This document shows, piece after piece, positions 1 through 7,831 of a stretch of DNA of 41,296 nt. The DNA comes from Clostridiales bacterium (GTDB lineage: Bacteria; Bacillota; Clostridia; Christensenellales; Aristaeellaceae): the NCBI GenBank assembly GCA_004555535.1, contig SFHU01000031.1, forward strand, positions 1-41,296, in the 5' to 3' direction. Under the pieces are notes generated by a model. That model made no database searches and was not told the origin of the DNA. It worked only from the letters and a program-made list of their open reading frames with translations. Numbering within the stretch: the stretch's first letter is position 1; the number at the start of each line of letters is the position of its first letter. The position numbers and the translations under genes were made by a program.

Positions 1-1
1 T

Positions 2-1264
2 TGCTTGAGTTTTTTCGGCGATCTGACGCTCCCGGTTGACCTGACCATCACAAAGGACTCTAGCTTTGCTCCTGATGCCAAATTGACCATTCCCACGGGC
101 AGGAGCATGACCTTCTCCTGGAACCTTAGCGTCTCCTTCAAATCCAACATAATTACCAACAACGGCACACTGACCCTTAATGCATCGAATGCATTCTATG
201 GTGAACTGGTGAACAACGGCACGCTGTACATCAACAGCTATGTTGATATGAGTAATGATATGAATACTGGCACCCTGACCAACACCGGCACCATCAGCGG
301 CAGCGGCTCCATCGCACCGGAGAGCAGTAGATTGACCCAGAGTAAACCCACTTCCCTCACGGTCAAGCGCATCGAGAACGGCACCGTCACGCTTGAGGCG
401 GACGGAGATGGAAAAACCGCTCTGGAATACAGCAAGGACGGCACAACCTGGCAGGACAGCCCCACATTCACAGGCGTGGATCTGAGCGAAGGCCGCACGT
501 TCTCCGCCCGGTATAAGGCGGATGGGCAATTCTATCAGGCATCCGCCCCAGCCGATGTGAGCATCTATCCCATGACGCTGCACCTGACGGCTGACAGCAG
601 AAAAATGGACTACTACATCGCCGGGCAGGGCGCGACGCTGCCCACCAACGTGACCCGCACGGGCTACACCTTCGCGGGCTGGTACGACAACGAAGCGCTG
701 ACCGGCAGTCCCGTGACCGCCATCGGCACGGATGAAACGGATCACAGAGAATTCTGGGCGGGCTGGATCGCCGCGCCCGTGATCACCTCCCCGGCGGAGG
801 ACACGACCGTCACCGTCTACGAGGGCGAGCAGGCGACGATGACCATCGCGGCGAAAAACGCGGCGGCCTATCAGTGGTTCATGAGCACCGACGGCGGCGC
901 AAGCTGGACGGAGTGCGGAACGAACAGCCCCACCTATACCACCAGCCCCACGAAGCTGGAAAACAACGGCTATCAGTACATGTGCGTCGTGACCGGCTCG
1001 AACGAGCTGGACAAGGAGGAGCTGCCGCCCAAGGAGGAGATTCCCCCGGAGGGCGCGGTGATGTCCCTGCGCAGCCGGAGCCGCTCGACGGACGACGGTC
1101 TGACGGGCAATACCCCGGCGGTGGAGAGTCCCATCTTCACGCTGGAGGTCATCCGCAAGGACGCGATCCCGCAGACCGGCGACACCAGCCGCCCGGCGGC
1201 CTGGCTCGCGCTGCTGGGCGCGTGCTGCGCGGGGCTCTGGTGCGTAAGCAGAAGGCGCGGATAA
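2..1264 (+). CDS. Cell-wall anchored surface protein, 3' part (5' end outside window)
   Basis: The reading frame is open to the left edge, so the N-terminus and signal peptide are missing. About 420 residues remain. The first ~110 are a Thr/Asn-rich stretch typical of beta-helical or adhesin stalk sequence. Residues ~190-254 (counted from the TTG at 5) match the Listeria-Bacteroides InlB-type repeat, including a GYTFAGWYDNE core. Residues ~257-335 look like an Ig-like domain with a Trp and Cys pair. The C-terminus is a sorting signal: IPQTGD, a hydrophobic segment of ~17 residues, then an Arg-rich tail, so a class A-like sortase should link it to peptidoglycan. It probably acts in adhesion, ligand unknown. 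A strong terminator follows 12 bp later. Confidence 0.8.
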   Translation, partial: CLSFFGDLTLPVDLTITKDSSFAPDAKLTIPTGRSMTFSWNLSVSFKSNIITNNGTLTLNASNAFYGELVNNGTLYINSYVDMSNDMNTGTLTNTGTISGSGSIAPESSRLTQSKPTSLTVKRIENGTVTLEADGDGKTALEYSKDGTTWQDSPTFTGVDLSEGRTFSARYKADGQFYQASAPADVSIYPMTLHLTADSRKMDYYIAGQGATLPTNVTRTGYTFAGWYDNEALTGSPVTAIGTDETDHREFWAGWIAAPVITSPAEDTTVTVYEGEQATMTIAAKNAAAYQWFMSTDGGASWTECGTNSPTYTTSPTKLENNGYQYMCVVTGSNELDKEELPPKEEIPPEGAVMSLRSRSRSTDDGLTGNTPAVESPIFTLEVIRKDAIPQTGDTSRPAAWLALLGACCAGLWCVSRRRG

Positions 1265-1275
1265 GCACAGATCAG

Positions 1276-1315
1276 CACAGGCAGGAGGATGTCTTCCTGC
1301 CTGTGTTTTGTTTTC
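1276..1315 (+). terminator. Rho-independent terminator of the surface protein gene
   Basis: A perfect 11-bp stem (1276-1286 with 1295-1305) with an 8-nt loop is followed by a T-rich run, TTTTGTTTT. It closes the transcript of the surface protein. Confidence 0.9.
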
Positions 1316-1841
1316 CGCTGATCCTGATACGGGGATCAGCACTTTTTCTTTGCCCGGAAACGGATTTCAAATCGTGAAGATGTGATCATGTATAGTAAGC
1401 CCAACGGATGAAATGAGCTGCAGCCGATCGGAAAAGCCTGCCTGAACGAGCGCTCAAGGAGTAAAGATCCATTCTGTTGAGGGATTCGGGCGGCGTCAGC
1501 GGGATTCCCCCGGACAATGCTCAGGGTGTCCGCCCCCGCGGTTTGGATCGAAATGGAATAAAGGCTCCTGCTGCATTGTCCCGTTTTTTCCGGTGTGCTA
1601 TACTGAATGCACAGCGGGCAGGTTCACAGTGTGCAGCAGAGAACAGGGAGTATGGAGCGACCGCCCTCTTGTCAGGTGCTTTTTCTCTGAATCTGCGCCT
1701 GGCAGAAGGGCGTTGATAAGGATACATTTCCCGGCGGGCTGACGGGCAGACGGCAGCGCGAATGTCCACGACAGCTCAGGAAAAGATGCTGAAGAATTCT
1801 GTTTTTCGTGGTATCATGGAAGATGAAGGGAGGTGCTGCTG
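1316..1841. other. Intergenic region with no convincing gene
   Basis: About 530 bp between the terminator and the CCA-adding enzyme. Short open frames here have no good ribosome binding site or recognisable sequence. The only signal is a possible promoter, TTGTCC (1576-1581) - 17 bp - TATACT (1599-1604), which would give a leader of ~230 nt for the downstream gene. I saw no hairpin array, tRNA or repeat. Confidence 0.5.
1576..1604 (+). promoter_or_regulatory. Possible promoter for the CCA-adding enzyme gene
   Basis: TTGTCC, 17-bp spacer, TATACT. Both hexamers are near consensus, but the distance to the next gene (~235 bp) leaves the assignment open. Confidence 0.4.
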
Positions 1842-3209
1842 ATGCAGGATCCAAACAGGCAAATGGCATGGAGGATTGCCGAACAGGTCGCGCAGCATGG
1901 CGGCAGGGTCTACTATGTGGGCGGCCTGGTGCGGGACGGGCTGCTGGGCCGGGAGAGCAAGGATGTGGATATCGAGGTCCACGGCATCACCCCGGAGGTG
2001 CTGGAGGGCATTCTGGACAGCCTGGGTCAGCGCACGGAAATGGGCGCCAGCTTCGGCGTCTACGGGCTCAAGCACTTTGATCTGGATATCGCCATGCCCC
2101 GCAAGGAGCAGGCTACCGGCAGAGGCCACCGGGATTTTGCGGTCTTTGTCGATCCTTTTCTGGGCACCGAAAAGGCTGCCCGGCGGCGGGATTTTACCGT
2201 GAACGCCCTGATGCAGGATGTGCTCACCGGCGAGGTGGTGGATCACTTTGGCGGGCAGGAGGACCTGAAGCGGGGCATTGTGCGCCATGTCAACGATGAC
2301 AGCTTTGCCGAGGATCCCCTGCGGGTGCTGCGGGCGGCCCAGTTTGCGGCCCGGTTCGGCTTTTCCGTGGCGGAGGAAACCGTATCCCTCTGCGCTCGCA
2401 TGGATCTGACGGCCCTGGCCGGCGAGCGGATCATGGGCGAGCTGGAAAAAGCGCTGGAAAAAGCGCCCCGGCCCTCCGTCTTCTTTGAGGTGCTGCGGCA
2501 GATGGGGCAGCTGAGTCACTGGTTTGCGGAGGTGGAGGCGCTCATCGGCGTTCCCCAGGAGCCCCGTTTCCACCCCGAGGGGGATGTGTGGAACCACACC
2601 ATGCTGGTGCTGGATCAGGCGGCGAAGCTGCGGGATCAGGCAAAGGAGCCGGCGGCCTTCATGCTCTCGGCCCTTTGCCATGACTTCGGAAAGGCGGATG
2701 CCCTGCAGGACGACCATGGCAGGATTCGGGCGCTGGGTCACGAGGAGGCGGGAATCCCCCGGGCAGAAGCCTTTCTGTCCGGAATCACCCGGGAGAAAAG
2801 GCTTCATCGCTACGTTGCCAATATGGTGCTGCTGCACATGCGGCCCAACATCATGGCGGAACAGAGGTCCAGGCAAAAGAGCTTCTGCCATCTGTTTGAC
2901 GAAAGCGTCTGCCCGGAGGATCTGCTGCTGCTGGCCAAAGCGGATGCTCTGGGCCGGGGCATCGAGCAGGACTACGCGCCCAAGGAAGCTTATTTGAAGG
3001 AAAAGCTCGCCGCATTTCGCGAAATCATGTCCCGGCCCTTTGTGCAGGGCGCAGATCTGATCGCTGCCGGCTTTTCTCCCGGAGAGGATTTTGGCGACGC
3101 GCTGGCCTACGCCCACAAGCTGCGGCTGGCCGGGGTCAAAAAGGAGGATGCCTTGCGGCAGACGGCTGCTTATGTACAGAAGGAAAGAAGAAGATCAACG
3201 CCATGCTGA
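1842..3209 (+). CDS. cca: CCA-adding enzyme / tRNA nucleotidyltransferase with HD domain
   Basis: Encodes 455 residues. The enzyme adds or repairs the 3'-CCA of tRNAs using CTP and ATP. The class II nucleotidyltransferase head is clear: VGGLVRD at 26-32 with the metal-binding DVD at 41-43, and RRRDFTVNA at 114-122. The RNA-binding/neck region follows (EDPLRVLRAAQFAARF around 157-172). An HD phosphohydrolase domain occupies the C-terminal half, with CHDFGK around 279-284, as in the multifunctional enzymes. I chose ATG 1842 because AAGGGAGG ends 8 nt before it; an in-frame GTG at 1833 overlaps that ribosome binding site. It stands alone, followed by a long intergenic region. Whether it makes all of CCA or only A or CC cannot be told here. 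Confidence 0.9.
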   Translation: MQDPNRQMAWRIAEQVAQHGGRVYYVGGLVRDGLLGRESKDVDIEVHGITPEVLEGILDSLGQRTEMGASFGVYGLKHFDLDIAMPRKEQATGRGHRDFAVFVDPFLGTEKAARRRDFTVNALMQDVLTGEVVDHFGGQEDLKRGIVRHVNDDSFAEDPLRVLRAAQFAARFGFSVAEETVSLCARMDLTALAGERIMGELEKALEKAPRPSVFFEVLRQMGQLSHWFAEVEALIGVPQEPRFHPEGDVWNHTMLVLDQAAKLRDQAKEPAAFMLSALCHDFGKADALQDDHGRIRALGHEEAGIPRAEAFLSGITREKRLHRYVANMVLLHMRPNIMAEQRSRQKSFCHLFDESVCPEDLLLLAKADALGRGIEQDYAPKEAYLKEKLAAFREIMSRPFVQGADLIAAGFSPGEDFGDALAYAHKLRLAGVKKEDALRQTAAYVQKERRRSTPC

Positions 3210-3832
3210 CACAGGGGAAAATGAACGTTCTCGTTCCCAAAAGCGTGGAGAGATTGAAAGGAACTGCCATGTGGAGGTGCTTTGGGCGGTGGAAGCCTGC
3301 AGCCGGACAGCGGCTTTGACGGCAGGACAATCACCCTGCAGTTCGAGAAGTGACCGCACAGGGAAGCTCCGACGGCTCCCCTGGCGCGATCATGCGGCAG
3401 GGCATGAGCGGCGCAAATGCTCCCGTGCCTCAAGCGAGCACTGAAAAACAGCTCCGGCGGGGATGCGCTCATCCCGGCGCGCCGGAGCAGACTTTGGGCA
3501 CCAGCCGCCCCCGGCCGCGCCCTGATTATCCTCGGAAATGGAAAACGCCGCGGCCGTCGTGGGGGCGACGGGGCGGCGCTTTCCGTTGGAAGGGAAATAA
3601 TGAGGAAGGGGAAGAAAAAGGAAGATAGTTGCCTTCGCGTGTGGAGGGGGAGAAAGTGCGAAGGCTGTAAAGGAAGCGTTGCTTAACCTTTACAGCCCGA
3701 ATTATAACGCCGGAATGTGGCGGAAATATGTTAAAAAGGAAAAAGAAATCAGGTTATTCAAGTGTTCCTTTAGTTACTCAAAACTAACGGAATGAAATGC
3801 GGAGCGCCACTGGCCGCCGCGCAGGGAAAGGA
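3210..3832. other. Intergenic region with three hairpins, no convincing gene
   Basis: About 620 bp. No open frame has both a good start and recognisable protein. Three inverted repeats stand out: 3540-3584, a long GC-rich stem with 6-nt loop and no T tail; 3663-3697, a perfect 11-bp stem that can extend inward with a 2-nt bulge; and 3765-3792, an 11-bp stem with one mismatch. Base composition drops sharply after about 3700. A promoter-like TTGCTT - 17 bp - TTATAA (3679-3707) overlaps the second hairpin, but no gene follows closely. It may be decayed sequence. Confidence 0.45.
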
Positions 3833-3861
3833 TTGAGCTTTTGGCGCGGCTGTGTTACACT
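3833..3861 (+). promoter_or_regulatory. Promoter of the DUF6020-like membrane protein gene
   Basis: TTGAGC, 17-bp spacer, TACACT. Transcription should begin near 3868, which excludes the GTG at 3867 as a start and supports ATG 3897. Confidence 0.65.
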
Positions 3862-3896
3862 AGCATGTGGAAATCAGCGTGAAGGGGGGCGGGCAC

Positions 3897-5522
3897 ATGG
3901 ACGGCGGAAGGACGCGCAAGCGCGCGGCGGCGCTCATCGGCGGCGCCCTGTTTGCGCTGTTTGCATCGTTTGGCTGGCAGATGGAGCATGATGGTGCGAG
4001 CCGCCCGCTGAGGGCACTGCTCGTGGCGGCCCTGCTGACCCTGCCCGCCGCGGCGCTGCTGACCGCGCTGTATGAAGGGGCCTGGCGAAGGCTCCTGCCC
4101 CGCAGGACAGGGACGCCCCGGGTGCCGCGGCCCTACCGGACAGGCCGGGCGGCGCTGCTGCTCTTTGCCTGCTATGTGCCGATGTTCCTGATCGCGTGCC
4201 CCGGCTCGTTTGCCTATGACGTGCCGTTTCAGCTGCGGCAGGTCTTCACCGGCGCATATTCGACGCATCATCCGCTGATCCACACGCTGCTGCTGGGCGG
4301 CTGCGTCGCGCTTGGGCGCGCGCTGGGGAGCATCGACCTGGGCGCGGCGCTGTATACGCTCGTGCAGATGGCGCTGCTTTCCGCGTGCTTTGCGCTGACG
4401 TGCGCGAGCATCGCGCGGCGCAGCGGCGATCGCGCAGCGCGGCGGAGTCTCGCGTTCTTTGCACTCTATCCGCTGCACATGCTCTTTGCGGTCAACGCGA
4501 CGAAGGACGTGCTCTTCGGCGGCTGCTTCGCGCTGACGCTGGCGCTGGCCCTTGAGCTGGCGCAGACGCAGCCGGAGCGCGCGGACGGGCGGCTCGTCGC
4601 CGGCCTCGCGGCGGTGGGAGCGTTGATGATGCTGCTGCGCAACAACGCGGTCTATGCCGCGGCGGTCTGGCTGCTGGCGCTGATCCCGGCGGGCCTGCGC
4701 CGGCGAGGGCTGCTCAGGGGCGCGCTTCTTGCTATCGCGCTCTCGTTGGCGGTGAACAGCGCGCTGACAGCGGCGACGGGCGCGGTCAGGGGCGACCTGA
4801 GCGAGATGCTCTCCTGGCCGATTCAGCAGATGGCGCGCGCGCGGCTGACGCAGAGCGAGAATCTGACGCAGGAGGAATGCGCGGAAATCGACGCGCTCAT
4901 GCCGGGCGAGGCCTGGCGGGAATACGATCCGACGATCTCCGATCCCGTGAAATTCGCGTTTGACACGGAGCGGATGAAGGCCGATCCGGGCGGCTTTTTG
5001 CGGCTGTATGTGCGCGTGGGGCTCAAATGCACGAAGGCGTATCTCGACGCCGTGCTCGCGCTGACGCTGCCGTTTTATTACCCGTACAGCCGCTACATGA
5101 CCTCGGGCTATTATTTGCAGATGGGCATCAGCACGGAGCAGACCGGGCAGTGGTGCGGCTTTGACTGGATCGCCTCGCGCAGCCTGTTCCCGCGCGCGCT
5201 CGCGTCGCTCTCCTGGCGCTTTGGCGCGCAGGGCGCGATGCAGATCCCCGTCGTCGGCTGGCTGTTTAACACGGGCGTCATCGTCTGGGTGATGCTCGCG
5301 CTCGTGCTGCGGGAGGCGTATTTCGGGCGCTGGCGGCGCTTTGCCGTCGCGCTGCTGCCCGTGCTGCTGTGGGGGACGTACCTGCTCGGCCCCGTGATGG
5401 CCGGGCGGTATGCCTATCCGTTCGTCTGCGCGCTGCCCGTGCTGGCGGCGGGGCCGGGCTTTGAGGAGAAGGGCGTCCCGGAGCGGGCGCATGAGGACAG
5501 AGAGAATCATCAGGAGGGATGA
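3897..5522 (+). CDS. Polytopic membrane protein, DUF6020-like (possible GT-C glycosyltransferase)
   Basis: Encodes 541 residues with about ten to twelve hydrophobic segments. An early extracytoplasmic loop carries CPGSFAYDVPFQ followed by a His pair in STHHPLIH, features I associate with the DUF6020 family. Such proteins resemble lipid-phosphate-sugar dependent GT-C glycosyltransferases in layout; the substrate is unknown and this functional reading is inference. A long soluble loop (about residues 310-385, rich in acidic residues) sits between the two membrane halves. ATG 3897 has an AAGGGGGG ribosome binding site 7 nt upstream and lies downstream of the expected transcription start; a longer GTG start at 3867 does not. 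Its TGA overlaps the ribosome binding region of rqcP, so the two are probably cotranscribed and coupled. Confidence 0.65.
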   Translation: MDGGRTRKRAAALIGGALFALFASFGWQMEHDGASRPLRALLVAALLTLPAAALLTALYEGAWRRLLPRRTGTPRVPRPYRTGRAALLLFACYVPMFLIACPGSFAYDVPFQLRQVFTGAYSTHHPLIHTLLLGGCVALGRALGSIDLGAALYTLVQMALLSACFALTCASIARRSGDRAARRSLAFFALYPLHMLFAVNATKDVLFGGCFALTLALALELAQTQPERADGRLVAGLAAVGALMMLLRNNAVYAAAVWLLALIPAGLRRRGLLRGALLAIALSLAVNSALTAATGAVRGDLSEMLSWPIQQMARARLTQSENLTQEECAEIDALMPGEAWREYDPTISDPVKFAFDTERMKADPGGFLRLYVRVGLKCTKAYLDAVLALTLPFYYPYSRYMTSGYYLQMGISTEQTGQWCGFDWIASRSLFPRALASLSWRFGAQGAMQIPVVGWLFNTGVIVWVMLALVLREAYFGRWRRFAVALLPVLLWGTYLLGPVMAGRYAYPFVCALPVLAAGPGFEEKGVPERAHEDRENHQEG

Positions 5523-5524
5523 AT

Positions 5525-5782
5525 ATGAGGCTGGATAAATACCTGAAGGTTTCGCGCATCATCAAGCGGCGCACGGTCGCCAAGGAGGCGTCCGAGGGCG
5601 GGCGCGTGACGATCAACGGCAAGACGGCCAAGCCGTCGAGCGAGGTCAAGGAGGGCGACGTGCTCGAGATCCGCTTCGGCGACAAGCTGGCGCGCTTCCG
5701 CATTCTCGCCGTCGCGGAGACGGTGCGCAAGAGCGACGCGGGCGCGATGTATGAGCTGCTCGAGGGCGAGGGGGATCTGTGA
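5525..5782 (+). CDS. rqcP: RqcP/YabO, S4-domain RNA-binding protein of ribosome quality control
   Basis: Encodes 85 residues made almost entirely of an S4 fold: MRLDKYLKVSRIIKRRT, then a VTINGKTAKPSSEVKEGD core and the IRF strand, closely matching B. subtilis YabO/RqcP in length and order. RqcP binds stalled 50S subunits with RqcH and helps poly-alanine tailing of truncated peptides. Start choice: AGGAGGG at 5512-5518 leaves 6 nt to ATG 5525, whereas the ATG at 5519 touches it. The gene ends in a TGATG overlap with ispDF, so the two are translationally coupled. Here it sits between a membrane protein and isoprenoid genes. Confidence 0.88.
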   Translation: MRLDKYLKVSRIIKRRTVAKEASEGGRVTINGKTAKPSSEVKEGDVLEIRFGDKLARFRILAVAETVRKSDAGAMYELLEGEGDL

Positions 5783-6960
5783 TGAACGCGGCGGTGATCG
5801 TGGCGGCGGGCCGGGGCAGCCGCATGGGCCTGGGGCGCAACAAGGTGCTCGCCCCGCTGGCGGGCGTGCCGGTCATCGTGCGGACGGTGCGCGCGTTTGA
5901 GGCGACCGGCCTGTTTGACGGCGGCATCGTCGTCGTCACGGGCGCGGAGGATCTTGCACAGATGCGCGATTTGTTTGCGCGCTTTCATGTCGGCGCGTCG
6001 CTCACCCTGGGCGGCGCGGACAGGCAGCAGAGCGTGTATCGCGGGCTGATGGCGACGAATCCTTCGGCGGACGTGATCGCGATTCACGACGGCGCGCGGC
6101 CGCTGGTGACGCGAGAGGTCATCGAGCGGACGATAAAGAGCGCGCAGCGCTTCGGCAGCGGCGTGGCGGCGGTCATGCTCAAGGACACGGTCAAGCGCGT
6201 GGACGCGGAGGGCGTTGTCATCGACACGCCCAGGCGCGACACCCTGCGCGCCGTGCAGACGCCGCAGACGTTTGACGCGCAGCTCATCCGCGAGGCGCAC
6301 GCGCGCTTTGCGCAGGGCGCGGAGCGCGCGACGGACGACGCGATGCTTGCCGAATGGGCCGGGCACCGCGTGCGCTTGACGGAGGGCGACGTGGAGAACA
6401 TCAAGCTGACGACGCCGGAGGACATGCTGCTCGCGCAGCAGGTGCTCCTGCGCCGCGAGGGCGGGGCGAAGGAGGAGACGAACATGCTGCGCATCGGCCA
6501 CGGATACGACGTTCACCGGCTCGTCGAGGGAAGAAAGCTGATCCTCTGCGGCGTGGAGGTGCCCTATACGCTGGGGCTTTTGGGACACAGCGACGCGGAT
6601 GTCGCGCTGCATGCGCTGATGGACGCGCTGCTGGGCGCGGCGGCGCTGGGCGACATCGGGCGGCATTTTCCGGACACCGATCCCGCCTACGCGGGCGCGG
6701 ATTCCGGCAGGCTGCTCGACCATGTCGTTTCGCTGCTTGAGCAGAAGGGCTATGCCGTGGGCAACGTCGATGTGACGATCATCTGCCAGCGCCCGAAGCT
6801 CAAGGACTACATCGAGCAGATGCGCGAAAACGTCGCCGCGCACCTCAAGGTCGCCCCCGACTGCGTGAACATCAAGGCGACGACGACCGAAAAGCTCGGC
6901 TTTGAGGGCGAGGGGCTGGGCATCTCCAGCCACGCGGTCGCGTGCATCGTCAAGGCATAA
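5782..6960 (+). CDS. ispDF: Bifunctional IspD/IspF of the MEP isoprenoid pathway
   Basis: Encodes 392 residues in two fused enzymes. Residues 1 to ~230 are IspD, which transfers CMP to methylerythritol 4-phosphate: AAGRGSRMG at 8-16 is the CTP-binding loop, and IHDGARPLV and DTLRAVQTPQ are family hallmarks. From Met 235 the sequence is IspF (MECDP synthase): GHGYDVH at 239-245 gives metal ligands D243 and H245, GHSDADVALH ends in ligand H277, and FPDTDP is conserved. The linker is short and Glu/Gly-rich. Most Firmicutes keep the two genes separate; fusion is known elsewhere. The missing middle enzyme, IspE, is not in this window. ATG 5782 overlaps the rqcP stop by one base. Confidence 0.93.
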   Translation: MNAAVIVAAGRGSRMGLGRNKVLAPLAGVPVIVRTVRAFEATGLFDGGIVVVTGAEDLAQMRDLFARFHVGASLTLGGADRQQSVYRGLMATNPSADVIAIHDGARPLVTREVIERTIKSAQRFGSGVAAVMLKDTVKRVDAEGVVIDTPRRDTLRAVQTPQTFDAQLIREAHARFAQGAERATDDAMLAEWAGHRVRLTEGDVENIKLTTPEDMLLAQQVLLRREGGAKEETNMLRIGHGYDVHRLVEGRKLILCGVEVPYTLGLLGHSDADVALHALMDALLGAAALGDIGRHFPDTDPAYAGADSGRLLDHVVSLLEQKGYAVGNVDVTIICQRPKLKDYIEQMRENVAAHLKVAPDCVNIKATTTEKLGFEGEGLGISSHAVACIVKA

Positions 6961-6978
6961 GAATGGAGCATTGGAGCA

Positions 6979-7599
6979 TTGGCAAAAAGGAAGAAACGGC
7001 GCAGCCTGCCCGCTGCGCTGGCAGACGCGCTGCTGACGCTCATTGACGCGCTTTGCGAGGGCGCTGCGTCGCTGTTTGCGCTGCTGGGGCGCGCTCTGCT
7101 GGCGCTTTTGCGCCTGATCGGGCGGGGGCTGCTCGCGCTTTTGCGGCTGCTTGCGCGCGCGCTGGCCTGGCCGTTTGCAAGGCTTGCGCGCCGGCTCGGC
7201 CGCAAGAACCGCCGCGCAAGCCAGTGCCTGCGGTTAACCGGGCCGGAGTTTGAGGCCTACTTCGCGCTCGTGCTCGCCGACAACGGCTTTCGCGACGTCG
7301 CGGTCACCAAGGGCAGCGGCGACCAGGGCGTCGACATCCTCGCGACACGAAACGGCAAGCGCTACGCCATCCAGTGCAAGAACTACGACGGCGTGGTCGG
7401 CAACTTCGCCGTGCAGGAGGCCTACGCCGGGGCGGAATACTATGGCTGCGACGAGGCGGCCGTCGTCTGTCCGGGGGAATTCACGCGCGCGGCGCGAGAG
7501 CTGGCCGCCTCCACAGGCGTTCACCTGTGGGATGGCGCGTGGCTCTCGCGCATGATGAAGCGCAGCGGAAGAAGGCCGAGACATCGGGAAAGCGCTTGA
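6979..7599 (+). CDS. Mrr-type restriction endonuclease-like protein with hydrophobic/basic N-terminus
   Basis: Encodes 206 residues. The C-terminal half (about 86-195) is an Mrr-cat / PD-(D/E)xK nuclease fold: a helix containing E91, then GDQGVDILA (114-122) giving the catalytic Asp 119, then YAIQCKNY with Q132-x-K134. Such proteins cut or bind modified or damaged DNA. Residues ~9-75 form repeated Leu/Ala/Arg-rich stretches, which could be a membrane-lying or amphipathic region rather than clean transmembrane helices. The only plausible in-frame start is TTG 6979, since the nearby ATG 6963 is out of frame. No methyltransferase or specificity subunit is nearby, so it is not a classical restriction system. 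Its stop codon lies inside the -35 box of the glyQS promoter. Confidence 0.75.
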   Translation: MAKRKKRRSLPAALADALLTLIDALCEGAASLFALLGRALLALLRLIGRGLLALLRLLARALAWPFARLARRLGRKNRRASQCLRLTGPEFEAYFALVLADNGFRDVAVTKGSGDQGVDILATRNGKRYAIQCKNYDGVVGNFAVQEAYAGAEYYGCDEAAVVCPGEFTRAARELAASTGVHLWDGAWLSRMMKRSGRRPRHRESA

Positions 7600-7624
7600 C
7601 AAATCCCGCTTTCTTTAGTATGAT
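7596..7624 (+). promoter_or_regulatory. Promoter of the glyQS T-box leader
   Basis: TTGACA, 17-bp spacer, TATGAT. One mismatch from consensus. Predicted transcription start is about 7631. Confidence 0.88.
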
Positions 7625-7630
7625 AGCGTT

Positions 7631-7799
7631 GCAATCGCGCGGATGGGGTTGGCATCCCGGAGCGGGCGCATCAGGAGCATACAAAAAAGTGGACGCGCCG
7701 TTCGCGCGTCAACAAGGGTGGAACCGCGGAAGACAACTTTCGTCCCTTGAATCCATGCGAAGGCGGAGGATTCGGGGCGGCGTCTTCGCGCGGTTTTTT
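7631..7799 (+). promoter_or_regulatory. T-box riboswitch (glycine) with antiterminator and terminator
   Basis: The T-box core is at 7711-7729, including AGGGTGGAACCGCGG. In the antiterminator AAGGG (7714-7718) can pair with CCCTT (7744-7748), leaving TGGA in the bulge, which would pair with a UCCA tRNA end; U73 is the usual tRNA-Gly discriminator. The competing terminator pairs 7722-7734 with 7782-7795 and ends in TTTTTT (7794-7799). A 7-bp stem III is formed by 7692-7698 and 7704-7710. Only about 60 nt precede stem III, which is short for a specifier stem. A GGC followed by A (7651-7654) lies in a small hairpin loop closed by GGG/CCC and is the best specifier candidate. Confidence 0.85.
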
Positions 7800-7831
7800 C
7801 TCTGCCCCGCGGAGAGGAAAGGAGATTTCTC

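Noticed and set aside
3232..3690. Possible remnant gene fragments after cca
   Set aside because: Short stretches translate plausibly, but they change frame repeatedly and match no family I recognise.
5478..5499. A ~19-nt match between the end of the DUF6020-like gene and the T-box leader near 7656-7678
   Set aside because: The match is short and GC-rich, one copy is inside coding sequence, and no third copy was seen; chance is the simpler explanation.
3855..5510. Long leftward open frame of 551 codons opposite the DUF6020-like gene, and similar long leftward frames across the window (for example 5278-6933, 7709-9493, 25794-28088)
   Set aside because: They are antisense to recognisable genes, are rich in Arg, His, Ala and Gln, lack ribosome binding sites and follow the codon phase of the real gene. 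High GC makes stops rare on the opposite strand.
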